Shown here piece after piece: positions 7,641-13,465 of a stretch of DNA of 15,825 nucleotides. Each line of letters starts with the position of its first letter. Within the stretch, counting starts at the first letter, position 1. The stretch is from Oscillospiraceae bacterium. GTDB taxonomy: Bacteria > Bacillota > Clostridia > Oscillospirales > Oscillospiraceae. The translations under genes were made by a program, and so were the position numbers. The notes beneath the pieces were generated by a model that was not told the origin of the DNA, ran no database searches, and worked only from the letters and a program-made list of their open reading frames with translations. Location of the stretch: contig JAFVAS010000038.1 of NCBI GenBank assembly GCA_017480395.1, positions 1 through 15,825 on the forward strand, given 5' to 3'.

Positions 7641-7669
7641 ATTATACGTCACAATCGAGTGAGAATCAA
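7641..7669 (-). promoter_or_regulatory. Promoter of the pyr operon
   Basis: On the minus strand TTGATT (7669-7664), a 17-base spacer and the consensus TATAAT (7646-7641) predict a start near 7634, about 55 bases before the pyrC ATG. The leader is too short for a PyrR-type attenuator and no terminator hairpin is seen in it. ATTGTGAC occurs twice in the same direction, at 7655-7648 inside the spacer and at 7627-7620 just after the start, 28 bases apart, and may be a regulator site. Confidence 0.8.
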
Positions 7670-7687
7670 TGAAAATTCCCTTTTCCC

Positions 7688-7693
7688 TATAAT
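7688..7693 (+). promoter_or_regulatory. Candidate -10 box for the 56-aa protein gene
   Basis: A consensus TATAAT lies 52 bases before the ATG at 7746. No good -35 is seen at 16-18 bases upstream; the matching position overlaps the -35 of the divergent pyr promoter, so the two promoters would be back to back. A 7-bp inverted repeat TTTGCGA (7693-7699) and TCGCAAA (7726-7732) follows, its right arm touching the ribosome binding site. Confidence 0.45.
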
Positions 7694-7745
7694 TTGCGAA
7701 AAATCGGGCAATACTAGCGCCGTACTCGCAAAGGAGGGAGAACAA

Positions 7746-7916
7746 ATGAGCAAAAGCACCGTCATGCGGGCCGTGGGCATCGGGATGGCCGTCGGCGCGG
7801 TCGCGGGCATGGCCATCGATCCCATGCGCCGCAGTCCGACCAAAAAACGGGCGAAAAAGGCGCTGCGCCTTGTGGCAAAGTGCGTGGATGACCTGACCGG
7901 GGCCATGGGCCTCTGA
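7746..7916 (+). CDS. Small glycine-zipper protein (56 aa), YtxH-like
   Basis: 56 residues. A single hydrophobic stretch at about 9-24 has a Gly/Ala spacing (GIGMAVGAVAGMA) like a glycine zipper, followed by a basic region (RRSPTKKRAKKALR) and a short amphipathic C-terminus. A strong AAAGGAGGG lies seven bases before the ATG, and a hairpin follows the stop. It resembles small YtxH-like stress or envelope proteins in layout only; no function can be assigned. It is divergent from pyrC and independent of the lipoprotein downstream, which has its own promoter. Confidence 0.75.
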   Translation: MSKSTVMRAVGIGMAVGAVAGMAIDPMRRSPTKKRAKKALRLVAKCVDDLTGAMGL

Positions 7917-7926
7917 TCGCAGCAAA

Positions 7927-7956
7927 AACCCAGCGGACATTTCCCTCCGCTGGGTT
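7927..7956 (+). terminator. Intrinsic terminator after the 56-aa protein gene
   Basis: A perfect 11-bp stem (7927-7937 with 7946-7956) with an 8-base loop. The T-rich tail is weak (ATATTTAC) and overlaps the -35 of the next promoter. Confidence 0.75.
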
Positions 7957-7959
7957 ATA

Positions 7960-7989
7960 TTTACATTCTGTGTCGAGCCGTGTTATAAT
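7960..7989 (+). promoter_or_regulatory. Promoter of the 8020 lipoprotein gene
   Basis: TTTACA at 7960-7965, an 18-base spacer and TATAAT at 7984-7989 predict a start near 7996, about 24 bases before the ATG at 8020. Confidence 0.7.
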
Positions 7990-8019
7990 AGGGGCAGTAA
8001 ACGTGAGGGAGGGGTTTGT

Positions 8020-9324
8020 ATGCGCCATCGTCCTGCCCTGATTTTGGTTTTATCGCTTCTGCTTCTGCTGTGCGCCTGCGGACAGCACGCCAATTCTGAA
8101 ACGCGGGACGCCTTTCTCCGCCAGTCCACCCTCTCCGCCGGGATCGACTGCACCCTCTCCCTGGATGTGACCAGCGGCGGTGTCACCCAGCGGGAGGTCA
8201 ACCAGACGCTGACCGGGGAGATGCAGGTGGATCTGGGCACCATGGCGTCCCACTTCTCCGGCACGCTGCGCACCGACCTCCCCTCCGGCGCACAGGAGAG
8301 CGCCATGGAGTGTTTCGGCTCCCAGGCTGGGGATGGCACACCCCTCAGCTATTTCCGCGTAGGCGACACTTGCTATTACGAACCCAATCAGCCCTATCTG
8401 CTCTCCTTTGTCGCCCTGCCGGGCCAGCTGGCCCAGGAACAGCTGACCAAACGCGACGGGACGGAACGCATCTCCGGCCAGGTCTGCGACGTCTATACCG
8501 GTTCCCTGTTCCCGGACGAGCCCGCCCAGCTCTTTGTCAGCGGCCTATCCCCCACCGGCATCTCGCTGGATGGCGCGCTGATGGATGTGACGCTCTGGGT
8601 GGAGTGCAGCTCCGCTCTGCCCGTCCGAATGACGATGCACTACGCCAACCTGGACGAGATTCCCGTCTCTTTTTCCGGGCAGGACGGGTCTGTCTTTACG
8701 CTCCATACGCTGGACTATACCATCGATTACCGCACCTATGGCACAGCAGTGGACACCGCTGTCCCAGAGGAAATCATAGCCCAGGCGGTGCCGCTGGAGC
8801 TTCTGGAGGAAACCTGGGCAGAAGATATAGAGCCCACCCTCAGCGACGAGGGCAACTACCTTCTTCGTGTTCCAACCTCCGACGTCTCCTGTGAAATCCA
8901 GGCGCCGGAACACATGCTACTGGATGAGCAGACCGCCGACCAGATCCGGTTCTACTATTTCTACGATGAACAGGACTGGGAGACAATTTGCTATTCCCTG
9001 CTCAGCGGCGTGACCGCCCAGGAGGAGGCGGGATACGCCGCCTCCCTGTCAACGATCTACGCCGGAACCGAAGGCGCGTCAGACATCAAGGACAAGGGAA
9101 TCCAGTCGCTCTCCCTCGATGGACGCACTGTCTCCTATCAGGTCGTGACCCTGACGCTGGAGCGGGACGGGGTCAGATACGCCACGCGGGACGTGTTCTC
9201 CTGGCAGATGCTCGGGGAGCGTGATGTGCTGGAGGTAGAGCTGCTGGAGTACAGCGTCAGCGGCAAGTTTACCGACCTGGAGGATGAGCTGGCCTATGCC
9301 TGGGCGGCGGTGGTCGAGCCGTGA
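8020..9324 (+). CDS. Unrecognised lipoprotein (434 aa)
   Basis: A predicted surface lipoprotein. The signal peptide MRHRPALILVLSLLLLLCAC has a lipobox LCAC with lipidated Cys at 20. The mature part has no further membrane segment. It is rich in alternating polar/hydrophobic beta-strand-like stretches and appears to have two halves: residues about 30-245, with TLSLDVTSGGVTQREVN, a GDTCYYEPNQPYLLSF strand and VTLWVECSSALPVRM, reminiscent of LolA/LppX-like lipid-binding barrels; and residues about 285-430, a separate compact domain (EIQAPEHMLLDEQTAD, then RYATRDVFSWQMLGERDVLEVE). The family resemblance is by pattern only and I assign no function. A GAGGGAGGGG ribosome binding site precedes the ATG. 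The gene is monocistronic and stops 36 bases before a convergent gene, with no hairpin in that gap. Confidence 0.85.
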   Translation: MRHRPALILVLSLLLLLCACGQHANSETRDAFLRQSTLSAGIDCTLSLDVTSGGVTQREVNQTLTGEMQVDLGTMASHFSGTLRTDLPSGAQESAMECFGSQAGDGTPLSYFRVGDTCYYEPNQPYLLSFVALPGQLAQEQLTKRDGTERISGQVCDVYTGSLFPDEPAQLFVSGLSPTGISLDGALMDVTLWVECSSALPVRMTMHYANLDEIPVSFSGQDGSVFTLHTLDYTIDYRTYGTAVDTAVPEEIIAQAVPLELLEETWAEDIEPTLSDEGNYLLRVPTSDVSCEIQAPEHMLLDEQTADQIRFYYFYDEQDWETICYSLLSGVTAQEEAGYAASLSTIYAGTEGASDIKDKGIQSLSLDGRTVSYQVVTLTLERDGVRYATRDVFSWQMLGERDVLEVELLEYSVSGKFTDLEDELAYAWAAVVEP

Positions 9325-9360
9325 TTCCACGTTGCGCTCAGAAGTTCGGCGACACTAGGT

Positions 9361-12186
9361 TTATCTAAGGGAAGGATATCCGTTTTCCGGCATGTACCAA
9401 ACCGCTTCAAAATCCCAGCCGTGAACTGTATACGTCGCAGCTTCGCAGGCCTGCGCCTCGGAGATGGTGGGATAGCGATGTATCAACTGGAAGATCAACG
9501 AGCGATCTCCACCAATATCGTCGATGACAAAGCAATCCTCTCTCTTACCTGTGAATGAAACGGCATCGGAGAAGGACAGCAGCGGCGTCCCGTTCAATTG
9601 ATCCAGCAGCACGGCGCAGTCCTTGATAAATCCTTCCTCGCCGCTGGCGGCGATGCCTCCCATGTAGAGGACATTCCCGGTCTTTTCCGACGAAAGTGAT
9701 CCCGATACCCAGCAGCGCTGGATCGTGCCCCGATTCAACCAGGCCGCGATTCCGCCCACCATGGTGTTGGAGTCCTCTGCACAGGCAGAGATCTGAACGT
9801 CCGCATAGCAGTCCCGAATCTGGCAACCGCTGTCTACAATGGCGCAGATACCCGCAGCCCTTGCAAATCCTGTACCCTGCACCGAGGCCTCGACGGAGCC
9901 GATGAAGCTGCATCGCTCAATAACGCTGTCCTCCTTCATCCAACCGGCGATTCCCCCCGCCTGCGCGAATGCAGTTTCGCTTGTGGTCAGGTTCGCACGC
10001 ACCGTCCCCACTACATTCAAATGGCAAATCGTTCCCTGGCTGATCACCCCAAAGAGACCCATTTCAAAGGTTGTTGTGCCGCTATAATTGATCTCCAAGC
10101 CTGTTATGGTATGTCCATTGCCATCAAAGACGCCAGTAAACGGAGCGCCCTCAGTACCAATGGGCACCCAGTTTTCACATTCGGAAAGATCGAGGTCTTG
10201 CATCAGCTTGTAGCGCCCCGAGGGGGCATCCCGGACTGCATCCAGCTCCTCCACAGAATAGATCGGTATATATGGCTCCAGCAAAATGTCATCCAGTGAG
10301 ACGTTCTCCTCCCCCGGTGCGATGGAAATCGTAATGTCCTCCCTCGGGGTATAGTCCTTTGCGCTCACCGTGATGCCACACAGCCCGGAGGGCACATCTT
10401 TTACGGAAAAATACCCATTGCCGTCTGTCGTCCCGGTGCGGTCACAGTCCGCGACACGGCAGGTTATCTCGGCGCCGGAAATTGCCGCGCCGGTCTCGGA
10501 ATCCAACACCCGACCGCTTACTGTGGACAATGTTAGGTCGATGTCAGTGGCAACATACCGATGGGAAAACACGTCCTTTGAAACCGTCTTGATAACTTCC
10601 CCGTTATAATACACGTCAATATCATGTACTCCTGGCTGCAGTTTATCGAAGTAGATGGTCTCCCCAGGCTCAACCCGTTCCACAAGTGCCCCACCGACCA
10701 GTTTCAAGGCAACCTTACTCAAATCCACCGTTCCATTGGATGAGGTCAGCCGGGCCTTGATCCCGCTGCACAGGGTGTAGTCCGATTCGCCGTATAGTCC
10801 GACGCTGCTGTTCTGATAGATGACTTTCCCATTTTCAACGATATAAGTGCTCCTCTCGTAGGTTTTTCCTGTTGTCCTCTTCAGATAAATCGCCATCCAC
10901 TCTTCGGCCAGCTCCAACGCCTCTCCCGCCGTATGGAACACCGGGTCAATCTTCCCTGTTGACTGGCCGTCCTTGATTTCGAAGCCGTTTCCGTTCATAT
11001 AGCACAAAATATTATTCATCATGAGGTCGCTGTACCATGTGTAAATTTCATCTGTTCCTCGATGATAAAACACGGTTTGAGCGCCACTGGTACAGAACGC
11101 CTTTGCCAGGTCATCGGTATAACCGCTTTTACACGTGTCCAGATATACCAGCGCCTGGTCGAACATCATCTGCCTGCGAACAAACTCAGAGGTAATTGCA
11201 TAATAATATTTGCCTCCCTCTATACAAATTGTATACCGTTTTCCTGACATTCCTTCGGCAATTTCTGTGAGCTCCAGTCTGCTTGAGCGTTCAGCCGTAA
11301 GCAAAACCGGTCCTACGGATGAAACATAATTTCCATGTCCCACCCATAACAGCATCTGTGAAAACCAGGGCATTGCGGCCATATTTACCAAGGTTACTGC
11401 ATTTTCGTTATATGTCGTGATAGAATCATAGTCACCAATCTTATCCATAATACTCTCTCCCGAAAGCCTGGCCACAGGACTCCACACATCTCCCAGATGA
11501 TAGCTGGATTGATTCGGCGTTTTCACAAAAGGCTGTACAGCAAGGATGCTGCTCTCCCCCACAGAGGAAACCCCTTCCTGCTTTGCTGCGTAGAAACAGG
11601 TCAAGCAGGAGTCAAACTCCATGTAGATCAGATCGTCGGTGCGCTCATAATAGACTATGACGCCCTGGTCAACCAGGGATTTCACATACGTTTCTACCGC
11701 ATCGAGAGCAACCTGGCGATCCTTCGCATCGTTGATATATCCAGCGCTATCCGTAAAAGGTGACGCGACGTCCCCAATGGCATCCAGCGCCGCCTCAAAT
11801 TGCGCCATCTCCTCCTCGGTCAGCTGCGCCTCCGGCGAGTCCTCCGGCACCCACCCTGCGTAGAGAACAAGGTCGCCCCGAATCTTCCGCGTGAAGTCAT
11901 AGGCATCATTCCCATCCGCATCCGTATACCACCCGGTAAAACGCTGCCCTTCACACGCCGGAAATGGCGGGCGAGAAACCGTGTGCCCTCTCAGTACCCG
12001 CTGCTCCTCTGGAAGATAGTATGCTCCTTCGCCGCAATCAAAGCTGACCGTATAGGTGAACAGGGCTCGGCACACAAATAATCCACCCACCCCAATCATG
12101 GCCAGAACAAGTATGACAACAATCGGCAGCAGCCATTTCCTGCCATGTGTTTTCGATTCACTTGTTTTAACATTTTGTTGTTCCAT
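9361..12186 (-). CDS. Membrane-anchored extracellular multidomain protein with caspase-like (clan CD) region
   Basis: 941 residues. Order: short basic cytoplasmic N-terminus; one transmembrane helix at about 18-43; InlB B-repeat (Listeria-Bacteroides type) at about 45-112, with YTVSFDCGEG and FTGWYTDADG; an acidic helical linker (115-185); a caspase-like fold at about 200-440 with H284 in LLWVGHGN and C352 in LVYLDTCKSG followed by SGAQTVFYHRGTDEIY, as in C11/C13/C14/C25/CHAT peptidases; a carboxypeptidase-regulatory-like beta-sandwich at about 553-638 (VSGRVLDSETGAAISGAEI); and Glug-type beta-helix repeats at about 645-900, ending in the usual module GWDFEAVWYMPENGYPSL. The ATG at 12186 has AGGAG eight bases upstream; an ATG at 12192 is too close. 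Proteolytic activity and subfamily are inference. Codon use is less G/C-ending than in neighbours, suggesting transfer. Confidence 0.85.
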   Translation of the reverse strand: MEQQNVKTSESKTHGRKWLLPIVVILVLAMIGVGGLFVCRALFTYTVSFDCGEGAYYLPEEQRVLRGHTVSRPPFPACEGQRFTGWYTDADGNDAYDFTRKIRGDLVLYAGWVPEDSPEAQLTEEEMAQFEAALDAIGDVASPFTDSAGYINDAKDRQVALDAVETYVKSLVDQGVIVYYERTDDLIYMEFDSCLTCFYAAKQEGVSSVGESSILAVQPFVKTPNQSSYHLGDVWSPVARLSGESIMDKIGDYDSITTYNENAVTLVNMAAMPWFSQMLLWVGHGNYVSSVGPVLLTAERSSRLELTEIAEGMSGKRYTICIEGGKYYYAITSEFVRRQMMFDQALVYLDTCKSGYTDDLAKAFCTSGAQTVFYHRGTDEIYTWYSDLMMNNILCYMNGNGFEIKDGQSTGKIDPVFHTAGEALELAEEWMAIYLKRTTGKTYERSTYIVENGKVIYQNSSVGLYGESDYTLCSGIKARLTSSNGTVDLSKVALKLVGGALVERVEPGETIYFDKLQPGVHDIDVYYNGEVIKTVSKDVFSHRYVATDIDLTLSTVSGRVLDSETGAAISGAEITCRVADCDRTGTTDGNGYFSVKDVPSGLCGITVSAKDYTPREDITISIAPGEENVSLDDILLEPYIPIYSVEELDAVRDAPSGRYKLMQDLDLSECENWVPIGTEGAPFTGVFDGNGHTITGLEINYSGTTTFEMGLFGVISQGTICHLNVVGTVRANLTTSETAFAQAGGIAGWMKEDSVIERCSFIGSVEASVQGTGFARAAGICAIVDSGCQIRDCYADVQISACAEDSNTMVGGIAAWLNRGTIQRCWVSGSLSSEKTGNVLYMGGIAASGEEGFIKDCAVLLDQLNGTPLLSFSDAVSFTGKREDCFVIDDIGGDRSLIFQLIHRYPTISEAQACEAATYTVHGWDFEAVWYMPENGYPSLR

Positions 12187-12262
12187 ACCCATCTCTCCTA
12201 ATAGATTGTTCCGAACGGAATCATCTCCATGGTGCGAACCTCCCACACATTTGATGACCGAT

Positions 12263-12444
12263 TTATCTTCGCATCATCAATTCCCCGGAGTACTTCCCGC
12301 CGCCGAACACCAGGCCAGCTATTTTCCCCTGTTCCTCGGCATCAAACGAAGCAGCAAACGTCCAGGCAAGTCTTGTCGATCTGCAAGATGCTCTTGGAGG
12401 GTTTGGACACGGTAATCCTCGCACTTATGGGCGATTATCTGCAT
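12263..12444 (-). pseudogene. Remnant of Cas3 N-terminus (HD domain), frameshifted
   Basis: No intact gene lies between 12187 and 12640. On the minus strand from ATG 12444 one frame gives a start like MQIIAHK and TLQEHLAD (to 12379); after an apparent one-base loss, the next frame gives RLAWTFAASFDAEEQGK and IAGLVFGGGKYSGE to a TAA at 12263. Together these follow the known Cas3 N-terminal pattern: YIAH, then Q-x-L-x-EHL, LA-x-x-FA, and GL-L-HD-x-GKYS. The catalytic HD pair is replaced by FG, and only about 60 residues remain, so this is a decayed fragment and not an enzyme. The first frame alone would encode a 41-residue peptide ending in TAG. It has its own good promoter 32 bases upstream. 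Cas3 is the helicase-nuclease of type I CRISPR; the opening looks like type I-C, but that is weak. The assignment rests on recognition by eye. Confidence 0.6.
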
Positions 12445-12475
12445 TCCAATCACCGCCTAATTATGGATATAATTC

Positions 12476-12504
12476 ATTATAATAGACATTTACCCCCGAG
12501 ACAA
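12476..12504 (-). promoter_or_regulatory. Promoter upstream of the Cas3 remnant and caspase-like gene
   Basis: On the minus strand TTGTCT (12504-12499), a 17-base spacer and consensus TATAAT (12481-12476) predict a start near 12469. It lies about 25 bases ahead of the Cas3-like ATG and about 283 ahead of the caspase-like ATG. No terminator lies between, so it probably now transcribes the caspase-like gene through the remnant. Confidence 0.65.
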
Positions 12505-12565
12505 GCTCGATATTTATCTGTTCCACCAAATTTATGTATCCATCAGGTCAGTCCATGACATAGAA

Positions 12566-12601
12566 AAAGGCGGCAGCTTCCCTTGGGAAGCCGCCGCCTT
12601 T
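12566..12601 (-). terminator. Intrinsic terminator of the 12641 GNAT gene
   Basis: An inverted repeat of 9 bp (12566-12574 with 12593-12601), one A/C mismatch, then 6 bp (12576-12581 with 12586-12591) and a four-base loop. On the minus strand it is followed by TTTTTC. It lies 39 bases past the GNAT stop. The stretch 12505-12565 upstream of the next promoter holds nothing I can identify. Confidence 0.85.
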
Positions 12602-12640
12602 CATGCCCATAGCGGGGCTCAAAACAACTATAATGTGGAT

Positions 12641-13108
12641 TTATCTCTTCCTGAAAAGCGGCATATCAAATTCGTCCCTGCCCACCTCAAGAAAGCCGAG
12701 GGATTTCCAGAATCGAATGGAATTCTCCTTGGTGCTGTTCAGCTCGTAATATTGTGCGCCGTCCTCCCGCGTATATCGCTCCAGCGCCTCAAAGCAGTCA
12801 TGGCCGGTTCCCTGCCCTCTGTATGGGGGAAACACCCAAAAATCAAGGATAAAACACTTCCCGTCCTCGCTCTGATAGGTATTATACTGCGCCGCTCCGA
12901 TTCGGACTCCCTCCCGGAGGAAATAGAGCATATGGTGCCGATCCTTTTCGCGAAGCATGTGGGATCTGATGATTCCCCTGTATTCAGGGCCAGAGAAATA
13001 ATCGATTTCTTCCCTGTCAGTAATAATCTCATCCCCGATTAAATACTGCAAATGAATGTTCCAAAAGTCGTCAATCCGCTCCACGGGGATCTCTTCAAGC
13101 TTGATCAT
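12641..13108 (-). CDS. GNAT-family N-acetyltransferase (155 aa)
   Basis: A full-length single-domain GNAT. The central beta-4 strand and acetyl-CoA loop are FILDFWVFPPYRGQGTG with the pyrophosphate-binding R97-GQGTG102; motif B follows as LNSTKENSIRFWKSLGFLEVG (123-143, split by a helix). The N-terminal part (IDDFWNIHLQYLIGDEII) forms the substrate side and does not reveal the substrate. GAGGTG lies about six bases before the ATG at 13108. It is flanked by terminators on both sides and is therefore monocistronic. It lies between a tRNA-Ser gene and the caspase-like gene, and its A/T-richer codons fit the accessory block. It is unrelated in sequence to the GNAT at 2273. Confidence 0.9.
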   Translation of the reverse strand: MIKLEEIPVERIDDFWNIHLQYLIGDEIITDREEIDYFSGPEYRGIIRSHMLREKDRHHMLYFLREGVRIGAAQYNTYQSEDGKCFILDFWVFPPYRGQGTGHDCFEALERYTREDGAQYYELNSTKENSIRFWKSLGFLEVGRDEFDMPLFRKR

Positions 13109-13148
13109 TTTGGCACCTCACAGGATAGATCATTGAAATGGAAAAGAA

Positions 13149-13180
13149 AAAAGTCCTACCACGAACATGGCAGGACTTTT
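13149..13180 (-). terminator. Terminator of the tRNA-Ser transcript
   Basis: A 9-bp stem (13149-13157 with 13172-13180), one A/C mismatch, then CCA/TGG with a 6-base loop. On the minus strand it is followed by TTTTCTTTTC. It starts two bases past the encoded CCA. Confidence 0.85.
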
Positions 13181-13182
13181 CT

Positions 13183-13273
13183 TGGCGCAGAAGGAGGGAT
13201 TCGAACCCTCGAAACGCTATCAACGTTTACACGATTTCCAATCGTGCGCCTTCGACCACTCAGCCACGTCTGC
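13183..13273 (-). tRNA. tRNA-Ser (anticodon GGA), CCA encoded
   Basis: A complete class II tRNA of 91 bases. Acceptor GCAGACG pairs with CTTCTGC except for one C6/U67 mismatch; the D-arm is GCTGAGTGGTCGAAGGC; the anticodon stem CACGA/TCGTG encloses loop TTGGAAA (anticodon GGA, reading UCC/UCU); the long variable arm is AAACG/CGTTT with a 7-base loop, typical of Ser; the T-arm is GAGGG-TTCGAAT-CCCTC; discriminator G is followed by an encoded CCA. It is transcribed alone, from the promoter at 13339-13366 to the terminator at 13149-13180. Confidence 0.96.
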
Positions 13274-13298
13274 ATCCAGAGTGTAGTGCTCGACTACA

Positions 13299-13330
13299 TT
13301 GTGACGGGGAAGGCGCAACCTTTGTCACAA
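13299..13330. repeat. Inverted repeat TTGTGAC/GTCACAA at the start of the tRNA-Ser transcript
   Basis: Perfect 7-bp arms at 13299-13305 and 13324-13330 lie 18 bases apart. On the minus strand the first arm begins at the predicted transcription start. An inner AAGG/CCTT pair lengthens it in RNA. It may be a 5' hairpin of the tRNA precursor or an operator; the same heptamer occurs twice at the pyr promoter. Confidence 0.55.
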
Positions 13331-13338
13331 CAGTAGTT

Positions 13339-13366
13339 ATTATATCAGGTTTTCTCCATTCGTCAA
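13339..13366 (-). promoter_or_regulatory. Promoter of tRNA-Ser
   Basis: On the minus strand TTGACG (13366-13361), a 16-base spacer and TATAAT (13344-13339) form a strong promoter with a start near 13331, giving a 5' leader of about 58 bases before the mature tRNA. Confidence 0.8.
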
Positions 13367-13407
13367 GGGGTAAATCCAATTTTTTTACACGTCTGCACTG
13401 ACAGAAA

Positions 13408-13436
13408 ACGGGCCGCCGAATGCTCCGGCGGCCCGT
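13408..13436 (-). terminator. Intrinsic terminator of the nfnAB operon
   Basis: A perfect 11-bp G/C-rich stem (13408-13418 with 13426-13436) with a 7-base loop, followed on the minus strand by TTTTCTGTC. It lies 29 bases past the nfnB stop. Confidence 0.9.
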
Positions 13437-13465
13437 CCTTGGATCATGTTCGGATGTTTTCCGAA

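Noticed and set aside
7693..7732. Hairpin hiding the ribosome binding site of the 56-aa gene (TTTGCGA/TCGCAAA)
   Set aside because: The left arm overlaps the -10 box and lies before the expected transcription start, so it would not be in the RNA. It is kept only as a note in the promoter entry.
9331..9352. Possible copy of the tRNA-Ser 3' end (attachment-site repeat) near the far end of the accessory block
   Set aside because: Only GCGC and AGAAG are shared, with a two-base insertion between; this is no better than chance.
12247..12640. CRISPR array near the Cas3 remnant
   Set aside because: No regularly spaced repeats were seen here or elsewhere in the window; the only repeats are terminator hairpins.
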